Shown: positions 1 through 7,796 of the stretch, piece by piece
How the letters are laid out: each line of letters opens with the position of its first letter
Numbering within the stretch: the first letter of the stretch is position 1
Assembly (NCBI GenBank): GCA_030615745.1
Contig: JAUWYR010000033.1
Span: 1 to 26,430, forward strand
Direction of reading: 5' to 3'
DNA length: 26,430 bases
Source of the DNA: Candidatus Zixiibacteriota bacterium
GTDB taxonomy: Bacteria > Zixibacteria > MSB-5A5 > SM23-73-2
Notes under the pieces: model-generated
Told to the model about the DNA's origin: nothing
The model's input: the letters and a program-made list of their open reading frames with translations, nothing else
The model's database searches: none
Translations under genes and position numbers: made by a program

Positions 1-299
1 TATTTTTTTTCCTGTGGATCAATTCGCCATATAAGTTTTTTATCGAGGCGGGTAATCGTGATTTCCTCTTCTACTTTTCCCTTCATCATCATCTCCATCA
101 TACCGCCGGTAAATTTGGTTTTCGATTCCTCCCTTTTTTTGTCTTCTTTAATCTTGGTTACAGTCTCTGTTTCCATCTCCCCGATTCCCATCATTCCGGA
201 CGTAACCGTTTTAGATTTGTAAACCACATCCGCTTTCAAGAAGGAAAAAAAGACTAAAACAAAAACTGAAAATAAAACTAAAGTTTTGCGGAGACACAT
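1..299 (-). CDS. Secreted hypothetical protein, partial (C-terminus outside window)
   Basis: An open frame reads from an ATG at 299-297 to the left edge without a stop, so only about the first 99 residues are seen. The first 23 or so residues are a short basic start (MCLRKTLVLF...) followed by a hydrophobic stretch, which fits a signal peptide. The mature part is charged, contains two Met-rich patches (GGMMEMMMKG) and ends near the edge with LIWRIDPQEKK. This style resembles DUF4412-like periplasmic proteins that carry a 'measured modification of a lipid or metal ligand' type fold, but this is a weak resemblance and no function is assigned. A strong ribosome site (AAGGAGGT, about 305-312) sits just upstream and supports the start. 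Confidence 0.75.
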   Translation of the reverse strand, partial: MCLRKTLVLFSVFVLVFFSFLKADVVYKSKTVTSGMMGIGEMETETVTKIKEDKKREESKTKFTGGMMEMMMKGKVEEEITITRLDKKLIWRIDPQEKK

Positions 300-435
300 A
301 ACTTACCTCCTTTTTAAAGTTTTGATTAAAATAGTTAGCTGAAGTTAAAAAGTCAAATCTTTTTGAAAAATTTTAGCGAGTTGAATAAAGGTTTTTATTT
401 TACAAAGTTTTTATAAGTTTTCGCCTTAAAACTCA

Positions 436-467
436 AAAAGCCCCCCGCCTTTGGCGGGGGCTTTTAT
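436..467 (-). terminator. Intrinsic terminator of the C25 peptidase gene
   Basis: The arms AAAAGCCCCC.GCC and GGCGGGGGCTTTT pair around a TTT loop. Read on the minus strand the GC-rich stem is followed by a T-rich tract (CTTTTTGAGTTTT). It lies 24 bases beyond the stop of the 491-3976 gene and upstream of the next minus-strand start, so it ends the peptidase transcript. Confidence 0.9.
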
Positions 468-490
468 TTAAAAATCCTTAAGCTTTTGCT

Positions 491-3400
491 TTAAGGAGTG
501 CAGGGTGCAGGTCCACCTTTAATCAAATAATTTGCCAGATAAATCACGTCCGCTAAATTGATTTTCCCGTCGCAGTTGACATCTCCTAAAAACAAAGGAT
601 TAGGGGAAGGTCCTCCTTTTAATAAATAATTAGCTAAAAAGATTACATCAGAAACATCCACTAAGTTATCCGAATTAACATCACCAGCAATCAAAATAGG
701 ACCGATTTTTACATCGTCGATATATACGCCCTCTTCAACAGGTTCATTATCGGATACAAACCTGAACCTTATCCGAACGGAAGTTCCTGAAGGATAGGAT
801 GAGAGATCATAAGCCTCGATATGCCACACGTCACCCATCAAAGCTGAATCCAAAGCACCTCCTGAACCAATGAAGTCCAAAACCTCCCACCCAGAGCCAC
901 AATCTATCTCAACATAAAATCCGTTCACTCCGTATGTGGCAACGTCAAACCATCTCCAGAAAGATAGATAGGAATTAGGAGCTAATACAAAATAAGGAGA
1001 AACTAAAGAGCAATCCATATTATTCTGATACTGCCAGGTCCCCTCCTCACCACAATACCAGCTATGGGAGGAAGAGTATGGCCTGTGAGTGGATATGTGC
1101 CAGAGGTCATTTGTTCCACTGTGAGTCCAGCCACCAACACCATCTTCAAAATCATCCTCAAAATAGGGTATCCCCAGACTGAGAATGAAACTATCGGTAA
1201 AAGCATATTCCTCCTCAGCTTGAATATTTAAATTCAACGTTGCTAACTGATGGAGAAACTTATCTGAAAAGCCATCTGGATTAACCGGTTTTGTGGTTGG
1301 CTTCGCAGAAAAAGATAGAGTTGGAGTCCACTCCACTCTATAAACTTGTGTTGAAAGTAAACCTCCTGAGATATTACCAAAATTAGCAATTGTATCGATC
1401 AAATTTAAGGATGGGTCAGAGGTTGAAATTGAAGCAACCACGTTTTTAGCCTCACCCAGTCCTTTGTTTTTCAAAGTGAGCATTAAATTAAAAATCTCAT
1501 CTGGGTCAGGAACTCCGTTGTTGTTACCTTCCCTGTCATCCACAGTGTAGGTTTCAAATGCTAATATCGGGGTCGCAACTTCAATAGCGATATTATTTGA
1601 CCAGAAGTTCCCATAGTCTGCTTCTACATCAAGGGCGAAATAGACTACCTCTCCATTAGAAAAGTTATCTGATAAGGAGAAGCTGTATTGACTTAAGCTC
1701 AGAGCCTCTCCTTGTGGTTCGATGGTTCCGAAACTCTGGAAAGTATCGATTAAAGTTACTAAGCTGTTCTCTGTTCTCAGATGTGCTGTGACATTGTAGG
1801 CGGTGTTAAGTCCGAAGTTTTTCAAAGTGAAAATTAGACTCAAGGTCTCACCAGGATTGGGTTTTCCATCGGAGTTCCCCTCAGAATCATCTATGGATAA
1901 GTTTTGGTAAGCGATATAGGGTCCTTCAGATATAACCTGTGCACCTCCCTCATAGGGTAGAAAATTATGTGCGGTTACAGTGACAAATAGGGTTCCAGGA
2001 GAGGTCGGCTCAACCAAGAAGTTTATCTGTCCTTTTGAATCAGTTCTTCCCCTTTGATATACCTCCTCATTTTTCATCACACAGACTAATGCGCCATCTA
2101 AAGGATTTGAATTCTCAGTCACCGTGATGGCAAAAACCGATTGTCCAGCCGGGATGGTGTCAGGATGAAAAACCTCAAGATTATGTGGGGTATCAGTCCA
2201 AACAGGCATCTCCGGATCACCAAAAAGAGTGATCTCATATTCGCACCAGCGGTATACATTTTCCTGCCCAGCTCTGGACACATAAGTTGCCTTAGCTGAA
2301 GCTAAGGTGGCTCCAAGATTGTATATGTCATCCTCAAATAAAGCCTTAAAAAACTGTTGGTCAAAACGATCCGAATAACCATATTCAGGATTTCCTGGAG
2401 AACCCCAGCCATATCTTGAGTTGCCTATAAAAGCAATACCCCCTCCATTAGGATTGTTGACAAAATGTTCCCCGAAGCAATCATAATCATAAGCACCAGG
2501 CCAACAACCTATGGAGAAAAGTATTCCATTTCTTGGACTATTAGATAAAGCATCCATATCCCAATTAGTTATATAATCCCATCCAACGCTTAAAACCTCT
2601 ATCCAGGCATGTCCGTTGTGATTCATCAGGTTTTGTCCCTGGTTCATAGCAGCTAAAACCGCCTCGGCACTCTCATTCCCTAAGGATTGATAAAGCTTGG
2701 TAATAGGGTCAAAGCGAGGAGGGACAAAGTAATTATCTATGTAATCTTTTGCGACTCCCCCGTCGGTATAAGGGTTTCCCCACATGACCTCAGCGAAAAA
2801 AAGTGCATTGAGCTGATAATCCAGAGGAGGATTTTTTTCATAGGAAAGAATTTTGTTAACCACATCTTCTGCCTGGGCATCGGAGCGGGCTGATATCCTC
2901 CCCACAAATACATCCGGGTACATATCCACACTATCAGCAACTTCACCATATACCAGATTCTCATTCAAATCCCAGCTCCCATCAAGATCAGAATAATACA
3001 GATCGCATGGTATGTCATCTTCACCCGGTATTCCTCCTCCTGAAGTCATAGCGTAAGCGGCTCGAGCTCGAAGGGTATTTACATCACCACCTAAAAGCAC
3101 CCATTTTGTCCCCCAGTTCACTTGAGCATCAATTATGAAATTTCTTATTTTCTCCTGTTGATTATTCCCCTCATAGTTAAAGCTAATATAACTACCTGAA
3201 ACTATCTTAGCGGGAACACCTTTTTTTGTCTTCCAATCAACTAAGGGTTGAAAACCTGACTCGTAACTTGTGATGACCACATATTCATAATCACCAGGAG
3301 GGACAACATTTGGTGCTTTATATTCTAAGATTGAAGCTTCTATTTTTTCCGGATTCAAAACCTTTTTTTGGATCATTCTTTTCAGAGGTTGGTTGTCAAA

Positions 3401-3976
3401 AATCACTTTTGTTTTTTGAAGCGAGCTTTTCTCAGAAGGGATCTCGTAGAAGAGAGCGAACTCGATTTTGGTGTATAAAAAGACTTTTTTTAAAAAAGGA
3501 TAGTATTCGACTGGATAGACCAAGATGTTTGCTAATTTGTATCCTCCCATATTCCCTGTGCCAACAAAATTCAAGATCTTTTCTGGATATGGCTCTTTTG
3601 ATGTATAGATTTTTTTGTCCGGTTCAACAAATGGGATTTTCCTTTTTTTCTTGGGAAAAGAAAGTGTCTGAGGTGGCTGAGCTGGATAGATTATAAATTC
3701 ACCTTCAAGCTCCTCTTTTTGAAAAAAGAGCACTTCAACTTTTTCCACCTTTGCAAAAGCTGGAAGTGAGAAAGATACTATCTTTAAAGGGAGCTGTGGC
3801 TCACCTACCCTGTCGGTGATCTCTCCATCTTTAAGATATATAATGTCATACCCTTTCAATTTAATAAAAGATAAATCCTTTTGTGAAAAAGTAAGGGTAT
3901 GGGTGATCTTTTCTCCCCAACTTAGGTTAAAGAATAAAAATAATATGAGCATTAATAAGATTAGTTTTTTTAACAT
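491..3976 (-). CDS. Secreted C25 (gingipain-family) cysteine peptidase with C-terminal dockerin-type repeats
   Basis: The 1161-residue product is a predicted secreted cysteine endopeptidase. Residues 1-21 form a signal peptide; about 22-220 look like the family's N-terminal propeptide. About 230-600 is the caspase-like C25 domain, starting at YEYVVITSYES. The likely catalytic dyad is His456 in NHNGHAW and Cys491 in FSIGCWPGAYD. After this come Ig-like/beta-sandwich segments (about 600-925, with two related blocks beginning at about 692 and 808), a jelly-roll segment of the MAM/immune-inhibitor-A type (about 938-1094, ending YIDDVKIG), and two Ca-binding dockerin-type loops (about 1098-1160). 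The start is supported by an AGGAG site upstream. It is transcribed alone, diverges from lptF, and ends at a strong terminator. Family and catalytic residues are recognised from motifs; substrate and secretion route are not visible. Confidence 0.9.
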   Translation of the reverse strand: MLKKLILLMLILFLFFNLSWGEKITHTLTFSQKDLSFIKLKGYDIIYLKDGEITDRVGEPQLPLKIVSFSLPAFAKVEKVEVLFFQKEELEGEFIIYPAQPPQTLSFPKKKRKIPFVEPDKKIYTSKEPYPEKILNFVGTGNMGGYKLANILVYPVEYYPFLKKVFLYTKIEFALFYEIPSEKSSLQKTKVIFDNQPLKRMIQKKVLNPEKIEASILEYKAPNVVPPGDYEYVVITSYESGFQPLVDWKTKKGVPAKIVSGSYISFNYEGNNQQEKIRNFIIDAQVNWGTKWVLLGGDVNTLRARAAYAMTSGGGIPGEDDIPCDLYYSDLDGSWDLNENLVYGEVADSVDMYPDVFVGRISARSDAQAEDVVNKILSYEKNPPLDYQLNALFFAEVMWGNPYTDGGVAKDYIDNYFVPPRFDPITKLYQSLGNESAEAVLAAMNQGQNLMNHNGHAWIEVLSVGWDYITNWDMDALSNSPRNGILFSIGCWPGAYDYDCFGEHFVNNPNGGGIAFIGNSRYGWGSPGNPEYGYSDRFDQQFFKALFEDDIYNLGATLASAKATYVSRAGQENVYRWCEYEITLFGDPEMPVWTDTPHNLEVFHPDTIPAGQSVFAITVTENSNPLDGALVCVMKNEEVYQRGRTDSKGQINFLVEPTSPGTLFVTVTAHNFLPYEGGAQVISEGPYIAYQNLSIDDSEGNSDGKPNPGETLSLIFTLKNFGLNTAYNVTAHLRTENSLVTLIDTFQSFGTIEPQGEALSLSQYSFSLSDNFSNGEVVYFALDVEADYGNFWSNNIAIEVATPILAFETYTVDDREGNNNGVPDPDEIFNLMLTLKNKGLGEAKNVVASISTSDPSLNLIDTIANFGNISGGLLSTQVYRVEWTPTLSFSAKPTTKPVNPDGFSDKFLHQLATLNLNIQAEEEYAFTDSFILSLGIPYFEDDFEDGVGGWTHSGTNDLWHISTHRPYSSSHSWYCGEEGTWQYQNNMDCSLVSPYFVLAPNSYLSFWRWFDVATYGVNGFYVEIDCGSGWEVLDFIGSGGALDSALMGDVWHIEAYDLSSYPSGTSVRIRFRFVSDNEPVEEGVYIDDVKIGPILIAGDVNSDNLVDVSDVIFLANYLLKGGPSPNPLFLGDVNCDGKINLADVIYLANYLIKGGPAPCTP

Positions 3977-4280
3977 CGGTTTCTCCTCTCTGGAGTTAAA
4001 AAAGAAGATTATTCTATTGGTCGATCAATTACAATATAGTTAAAAATCAATATTTGTCAACCCATATACTTCTCTGAACCTTTATTTTTTCTTTGTTTAC
4101 GAAATATTTTTTGTCCGGTTTCATTTTTTAAAAATTATTGAAAACAAATCATAAATCAATCAGCTTATTGTTTGACTCATTTGTAGTTAAGAAAAAGCTT
4201 TTCAATCTTAGTGGCAAAGAAATGGAAAAAAAGTTTCCAAGAGGTTAACCAAACTTAAAAAATGGGCGAAGAAATAAAAA

Positions 4281-4310
4281 GATAAAACTATTGTTAAAGG
4301 CAGTTTTATC
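4281..4310 (+). promoter_or_regulatory. Perfect inverted repeat in the lptF leader
   Basis: GATAAAACT (4281-4289) and AGTTTTATC (4302-4310) form a perfect 9-bp inverted repeat with a 12-base spacer. A T-rich tract (TTTTATATTTT) follows and the lptF ATG is 19 bases downstream. It could be an operator, a weak attenuator, or the end of an unseen small transcript. The rest of the 3977-4328 divergent gap is AT-rich; I see no convincing promoter in it. Confidence 0.45.
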
Positions 4311-4328
4311 TTTTATATTTTAAAAGGT

Positions 4329-5690
4329 ATGAAAATTTTATATCGCTATATTTTGCGTGAGCATGTGGGTCCTTTCTTTTTCGGACTCTCAGTTATCACC
4401 TTTATTTTAATTATGGACTTCGTATTAGAGGTCCTAAATCTGATTATAGGGAAAGGATTATCTGTTTGGGTGATACTCCAGGTTTTTATCCTGAACTTAG
4501 CCTGGATTTTAGCTTTATCAATACCTATGGCAGTTTTAGTATCCACTCTTATGGCTTTTGGAAGACTATCTCAGGATAATGAGATAACTGCGATGAAAGG
4601 GAGCGGGGTAATCCTTTACAAACTTGTAACCCCACCCCTTTTTGCCTCAATTGGAGTAGCATTGTTTTTGATCTGGTTTAACAACAATGTTTTGCCCGAA
4701 GCTAATCACCGGGCAAGAATTTTGATGTCAGATATTCATCATAAACGTCCCACCCTGAATTTAAAACCAAATGTCTTCTCAGAGGAAATCTTAGGATACC
4801 ATATCCTGGTCAAAAAAGTTGACCCCCGCTCCTCAAAAATTGAGGGGGTTACAATCTATGATAGAAAAGACAGGCTTTTCCCCCGCACCATAATCGCCAA
4901 AAAAGGTGAGGTTGAGTTCACCCCGGATGGCAATACCCTGATCTTGAAGCTTTACCAAGGTGAGATTCACGAGGTGGATGAGCAAAATCCTAACAGGTAT
5001 AGAAGAATCACCTTTGATACTCAAACCCTCTATATTAAAGATGTTGGGGCACAGCTTTTAAGAACAAACTCTGAGTATCGCACCGACAGGGAGATGAGCT
5101 CTAAGATGATGCTTGATAAGACCAAAAAAATAGATGCCGGTATCCTGGCTTCAGAAAAGATGATAAATGACCTCGCAATCAAGTCATTATCAGGCATTTT
5201 GATACAACCAGATGTTAATACTTTAGAAAGAAAAGCAAAAAAACAAAGTAAAATCTTATCTCTTGATGCATACGCAGAGGAAAACAGAAACATTTTCAAA
5301 CAAATTACAACTTACAAGCAGAATATAGATACACAAAGACGTAAGATAAACTCACTATGGGTGGAGATTCATAAGAAATATTCCATCCCCTTTGCCTGTC
5401 TGGTCTTTGTTTTAGTAGGTGCACCCTTGGGGATAATGGCGAAAAGAGGTGGGCTGGCAGTGGGCTCTGGGCTGTCATTGGGTTTTTTTATCTTATACTG
5501 GGCTTTTCTAATTGGTGGAGAGGAGCTCGCTGACAGAGGATATATCTCTGCTTTTTTTGCTATGTGGTCAGCTAATATCCTTATCGGGGCTTTAGGAATC
5601 TATATAATTATAAGGTCAGCTAAAGAGACAACTTTCATCTCCTGGGAATGGATGAAAAAGATTATCCCGAAAAGACTGGGAAGATTATAA
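4329..5690 (+). CDS. lptF: LptF, lipopolysaccharide export permease (YjgP/YjgQ family), long form
   Basis: This is one of the two inner-membrane permease subunits of the LptB2FG ABC transporter, which extracts LPS from the inner membrane and passes it to the LptC/LptA bridge. The 453-residue protein has the family layout: N-terminal transmembrane helices at about 10-35, 50-80 and 95-120 with the DNEITAMKGSG cytoplasmic motif, a periplasmic beta-jellyroll (about 130-245), and a C-terminal helix bundle (about 350-440) with SIPFACLVFVLVGAPLG. Usual length is about 350-370; the extra residues are a Lys/Glu-rich, mostly helical insert at about 255-345, between jellyroll and C-terminal bundle. The RBS is weak (AAAAGGT next to the ATG). 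It heads a two-gene unit with lptG, 22 bases away. First versus second subunit (LptF/LptG) is assigned from gene order and is less certain than the family. Confidence 0.9.
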   Translation: MKILYRYILREHVGPFFFGLSVITFILIMDFVLEVLNLIIGKGLSVWVILQVFILNLAWILALSIPMAVLVSTLMAFGRLSQDNEITAMKGSGVILYKLVTPPLFASIGVALFLIWFNNNVLPEANHRARILMSDIHHKRPTLNLKPNVFSEEILGYHILVKKVDPRSSKIEGVTIYDRKDRLFPRTIIAKKGEVEFTPDGNTLILKLYQGEIHEVDEQNPNRYRRITFDTQTLYIKDVGAQLLRTNSEYRTDREMSSKMMLDKTKKIDAGILASEKMINDLAIKSLSGILIQPDVNTLERKAKKQSKILSLDAYAEENRNIFKQITTYKQNIDTQRRKINSLWVEIHKKYSIPFACLVFVLVGAPLGIMAKRGGLAVGSGLSLGFFILYWAFLIGGEELADRGYISAFFAMWSANILIGALGIYIIIRSAKETTFISWEWMKKIIPKRLGRL

Positions 5691-5712
5691 AAATCCGAAG
5701 AATTCATAGAAA

Positions 5713-6804
5713 ATGAAGGTAATAGATAAATATCTTTTAAAGCAATTTTCAAACTTTCTTTTTTTCAGCCTCTTAAGTTGCTGGATAATCTGGCTTGTCG
5801 TGGATGTTATCGAGCATATAGACCTTTTTATCGACAGGGGTGCAAGCATTTTGGTTGTGGCTAAATATTATCTTTATTATACCCCTTTTATTGTTTTTTT
5901 CCTTCTTCCGGTTGCTATGCTTTTGTCCACGCTTTTTTGTTTAGGTCTTTTAGCTAAAAACAATGAACTTATTGCCATGAAGTCAACCGGGATAAGTCTT
6001 TATCGAATTCTTTTACCTCTTTTTGTTTTAGCATTTTTGATAAGCCTTCTCACAATCGGAGTAAATGAATTGATATTACCAAAAACCAATTACAAAAAGA
6101 CAGAAATAAGAAAAGTTGAGATTGAGAAAAAGAAAAAAGAGAAAAATATCTTATTCCACAACGTGTTTGTGCAGGGAGAGGACAACAGAATATTTTTTGT
6201 CAACACGTTTAACTCAGAAAAAAATGAGGGGAAAGATGTATTGGTTCAAAAGTTTGAGAAAGGAATGCTAAAAGAGCAGATCGAGGCAAAAAGAATCATC
6301 TGGACAAATAAAGGCTGGCTTTTTGAAAATGGGAGATGCAGAATTTTTTTTGATTCTTTAGGTTTAAAAGAAAAAGAGAGTTTTCTGCTATTTGACCGAC
6401 TTTATCGCCTTGATTTGAAGATAAAACCGCTCATCTTTACTCAAAGGCAGAAAGAGCCAGAGGAGATGAGCTATAAGGAGCTCTCTAAATATATCAAAGT
6501 GAAAAAAAAAGCTGGACAGAAAGTCTCCAAGGAGTTAACCGACCTTTATCTGAAATTCTCATATCCTCTGGTGAATTTAATAATACTTCTTTTCGGTGCA
6601 CCCATTTCAGCCAGCCCAAAAAGAAGTGGACTTGCGATCGGATTTGCAATCACCTTAGCGATCACTTTTGCCTATTGGTTTCTTCTAAAAACTTTTCAGA
6701 GCTTTGGATATGCGGAGAAACTACCTCCACTTCTTTCTGCCTGGTCTGCCAATATAATTTTTGGGGTTTTGGGAATTATACTTTTGCTCAAGGCTAAAAA
6801 GTAA
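5713..6804 (+). CDS. lptG: LptG, lipopolysaccharide export permease (YjgP/YjgQ family)
   Basis: This is the partner permease of LptF in the LPS export ABC transporter. The 363-residue length is normal for the family. Transmembrane helices are at about 12-35, 50-80, 98-120 and then about 270-295, 302-325 and 335-360, separated by a periplasmic jellyroll (about 125-255). The coupling-helix-like motif NNELIAMKSTG is in the first membrane half, and FSYPLVNLIILLFGAPI opens the second half, mirroring the LptF paralogue. The RBS is weak (GAAG region at about 5696). The gene ends at 6804; the convergent gap to 7243 holds a terminator serving the opposite strand and a repeat element, with no clear terminator of its own. 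Confidence 0.9.
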   Translation: MKVIDKYLLKQFSNFLFFSLLSCWIIWLVVDVIEHIDLFIDRGASILVVAKYYLYYTPFIVFFLLPVAMLLSTLFCLGLLAKNNELIAMKSTGISLYRILLPLFVLAFLISLLTIGVNELILPKTNYKKTEIRKVEIEKKKKEKNILFHNVFVQGEDNRIFFVNTFNSEKNEGKDVLVQKFEKGMLKEQIEAKRIIWTNKGWLFENGRCRIFFDSLGLKEKESFLLFDRLYRLDLKIKPLIFTQRQKEPEEMSYKELSKYIKVKKKAGQKVSKELTDLYLKFSYPLVNLIILLFGAPISASPKRSGLAIGFAITLAITFAYWFLLKTFQSFGYAEKLPPLLSAWSANIIFGVLGIILLLKAKK

Positions 6805-6966
6805 ACCCAATTTTGTCTGGATTCACTTTTGCGAAAATATCACTGGGGATGAATTCATTTATTTCTTTTTGAGATAGACAATACTTCTTATAAACAAAAA
6901 AGAGCATAGATTTATATTTTTAAAAAATTATTTAACCCTTGCTGATGCGGTAATTAGATTTTTAAT

Positions 6967-6998
6967 AAAAAAAAGTTTGGGAATTCCGATTCCTAAAC
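6967..6998 (-). terminator. Intrinsic terminator for the minus-strand surface-protein operon
   Basis: GTTTGGGAAT (6975-6984) pairs with ATTCCTAAAC (6989-6998) over 10 bp with one G-U pair and a UCCG tetraloop (UNCG type). On the minus strand the stem is followed by eight T residues (complement of the A-run 6967-6974). It lies about 245 bases beyond the stop of the dockerin gene at 7243. On the plus strand there is no T-run, so it does not serve lptG. Confidence 0.85.
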
Positions 6999-7114
6999 CA
7001 ACACTAAACTAAAAAATACAAAAAGATTTTAAAAATAAGTCGGAATTTATTTGTAATAACTTCTGTTAAAACCTAAATTTCACCCCTTATAAAAGAGAAA
7101 AAGCTTTCCTCTTG

Positions 7115-7235
7115 TAGTGTCTCTAACATTTATTTACACTGTCATTGCGAGCCCACGTGGGCGAAGCAATCTCTTACCGAGATTCCTCGCAAAGCTTGAG
7201 AATGACAGGATAGTAAAGCTATTTGTGAGACACTA
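7115..7235. repeat. MITE-like element: TAGTGTCTC inverted ends enclosing a TGTCATTGC-type palindromic repeat
   Basis: The outer ends TAGTGTCTC (7115-7123) and GAGACACTA (7227-7235) are perfect inverted repeats. Inside lies a second imperfect palindrome, TGTCATTGCGAG (7140-) to CTTGAGAATGACA (-7207), with smaller stems CCCACGTGGG and AATCTC/GAGATT. The inner part matches the widespread bacterial intergenic repeat also present at 18099-18166. It sits directly after the stop of the dockerin gene, in its 3' untranslated region. No ORF is inside. Confidence 0.7.
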
Positions 7236-7242
7236 TACTAAC

Positions 7243-7746
7243 TTACGGATCCGCACAGGGAGGAGGTCCGGATTTGAAAAGGTAATTAGCCAGATATACT
7301 GGATCAGATAGATTAATCCAGGTGTCGCAGTTCACATCCCCGACCCAGAAGGGTTTCGGTGGTGGACCTGATTTCACAAGGTAGTTGGCTATATAAACTA
7401 TATCGGATACATTAACTATTCCATCTCCATTTATATCCCCGGCTATAAAGCTCTGGAAAAGATACCAATAACCATTTCCCATTGAAAACTCTCCGCCATT
7501 CGACTCTCCTGTAAGAGGCTGTCCCAAAGAGTTCAAAAGCAAAAACTGATTAGAGGATATTTTTCCCCCTTCGCTGTCTAAAACATCCCAATCTATTTTA
7601 TACAAAGTCTCTTGACCTTCGGCATCTCCGTATGGATCAAGAGATTGACGATATGAGGAACTCTTCGAGCAAATCTCTGAACTAAAACCAGAAAAGAAAG
7701 CTATAATAAATCCTAAGACCAAAAAACTTAACCTTTTTAACCACAC
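7243..7746 (-). CDS. Small secreted protein with C-terminal dockerin-type repeats
   Basis: The 167-residue product has a signal peptide (about 1-22), a short beta-rich region (about 45-97: IDWDVLDSEGG...LGQPLTG...NGYWYL) of a kind often found ahead of dockerin tails in FCB-type and candidate-phylum proteins, and two dockerin-like Ca-binding loops at about 102-126 (GDINGDGIVNVSD) and 136-160 (GDVNCDTWINLSD). The tail is closely similar to that of the 491-3976 peptidase, including the GPxPxP linker and terminal PxPC. The start is GTG at 7746; a GAGGAGGAA site seven bases upstream supports it. It lies 50 bases after the 7797-9431 gene and is probably cotranscribed with it. It has no visible catalytic domain; a structural or anchoring part is possible. 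Confidence 0.8.
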   Translation of the reverse strand: MWLKRLSFLVLGFIIAFFSGFSSEICSKSSSYRQSLDPYGDAEGQETLYKIDWDVLDSEGGKISSNQFLLLNSLGQPLTGESNGGEFSMGNGYWYLFQSFIAGDINGDGIVNVSDIVYIANYLVKSGPPPKPFWVGDVNCDTWINLSDPVYLANYLFKSGPPPCADP

Positions 7747-7796
7747 AGCAGTTCCTCCTCAAATAAATTTGCACATTTCATCTTAATTGAGTTTTT

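Noticed and set aside
7117-7311. Plus-strand frame of 64 codons
   Set aside because: It consists of the palindromic repeat and the reverse of the dockerin tail, with no RBS.
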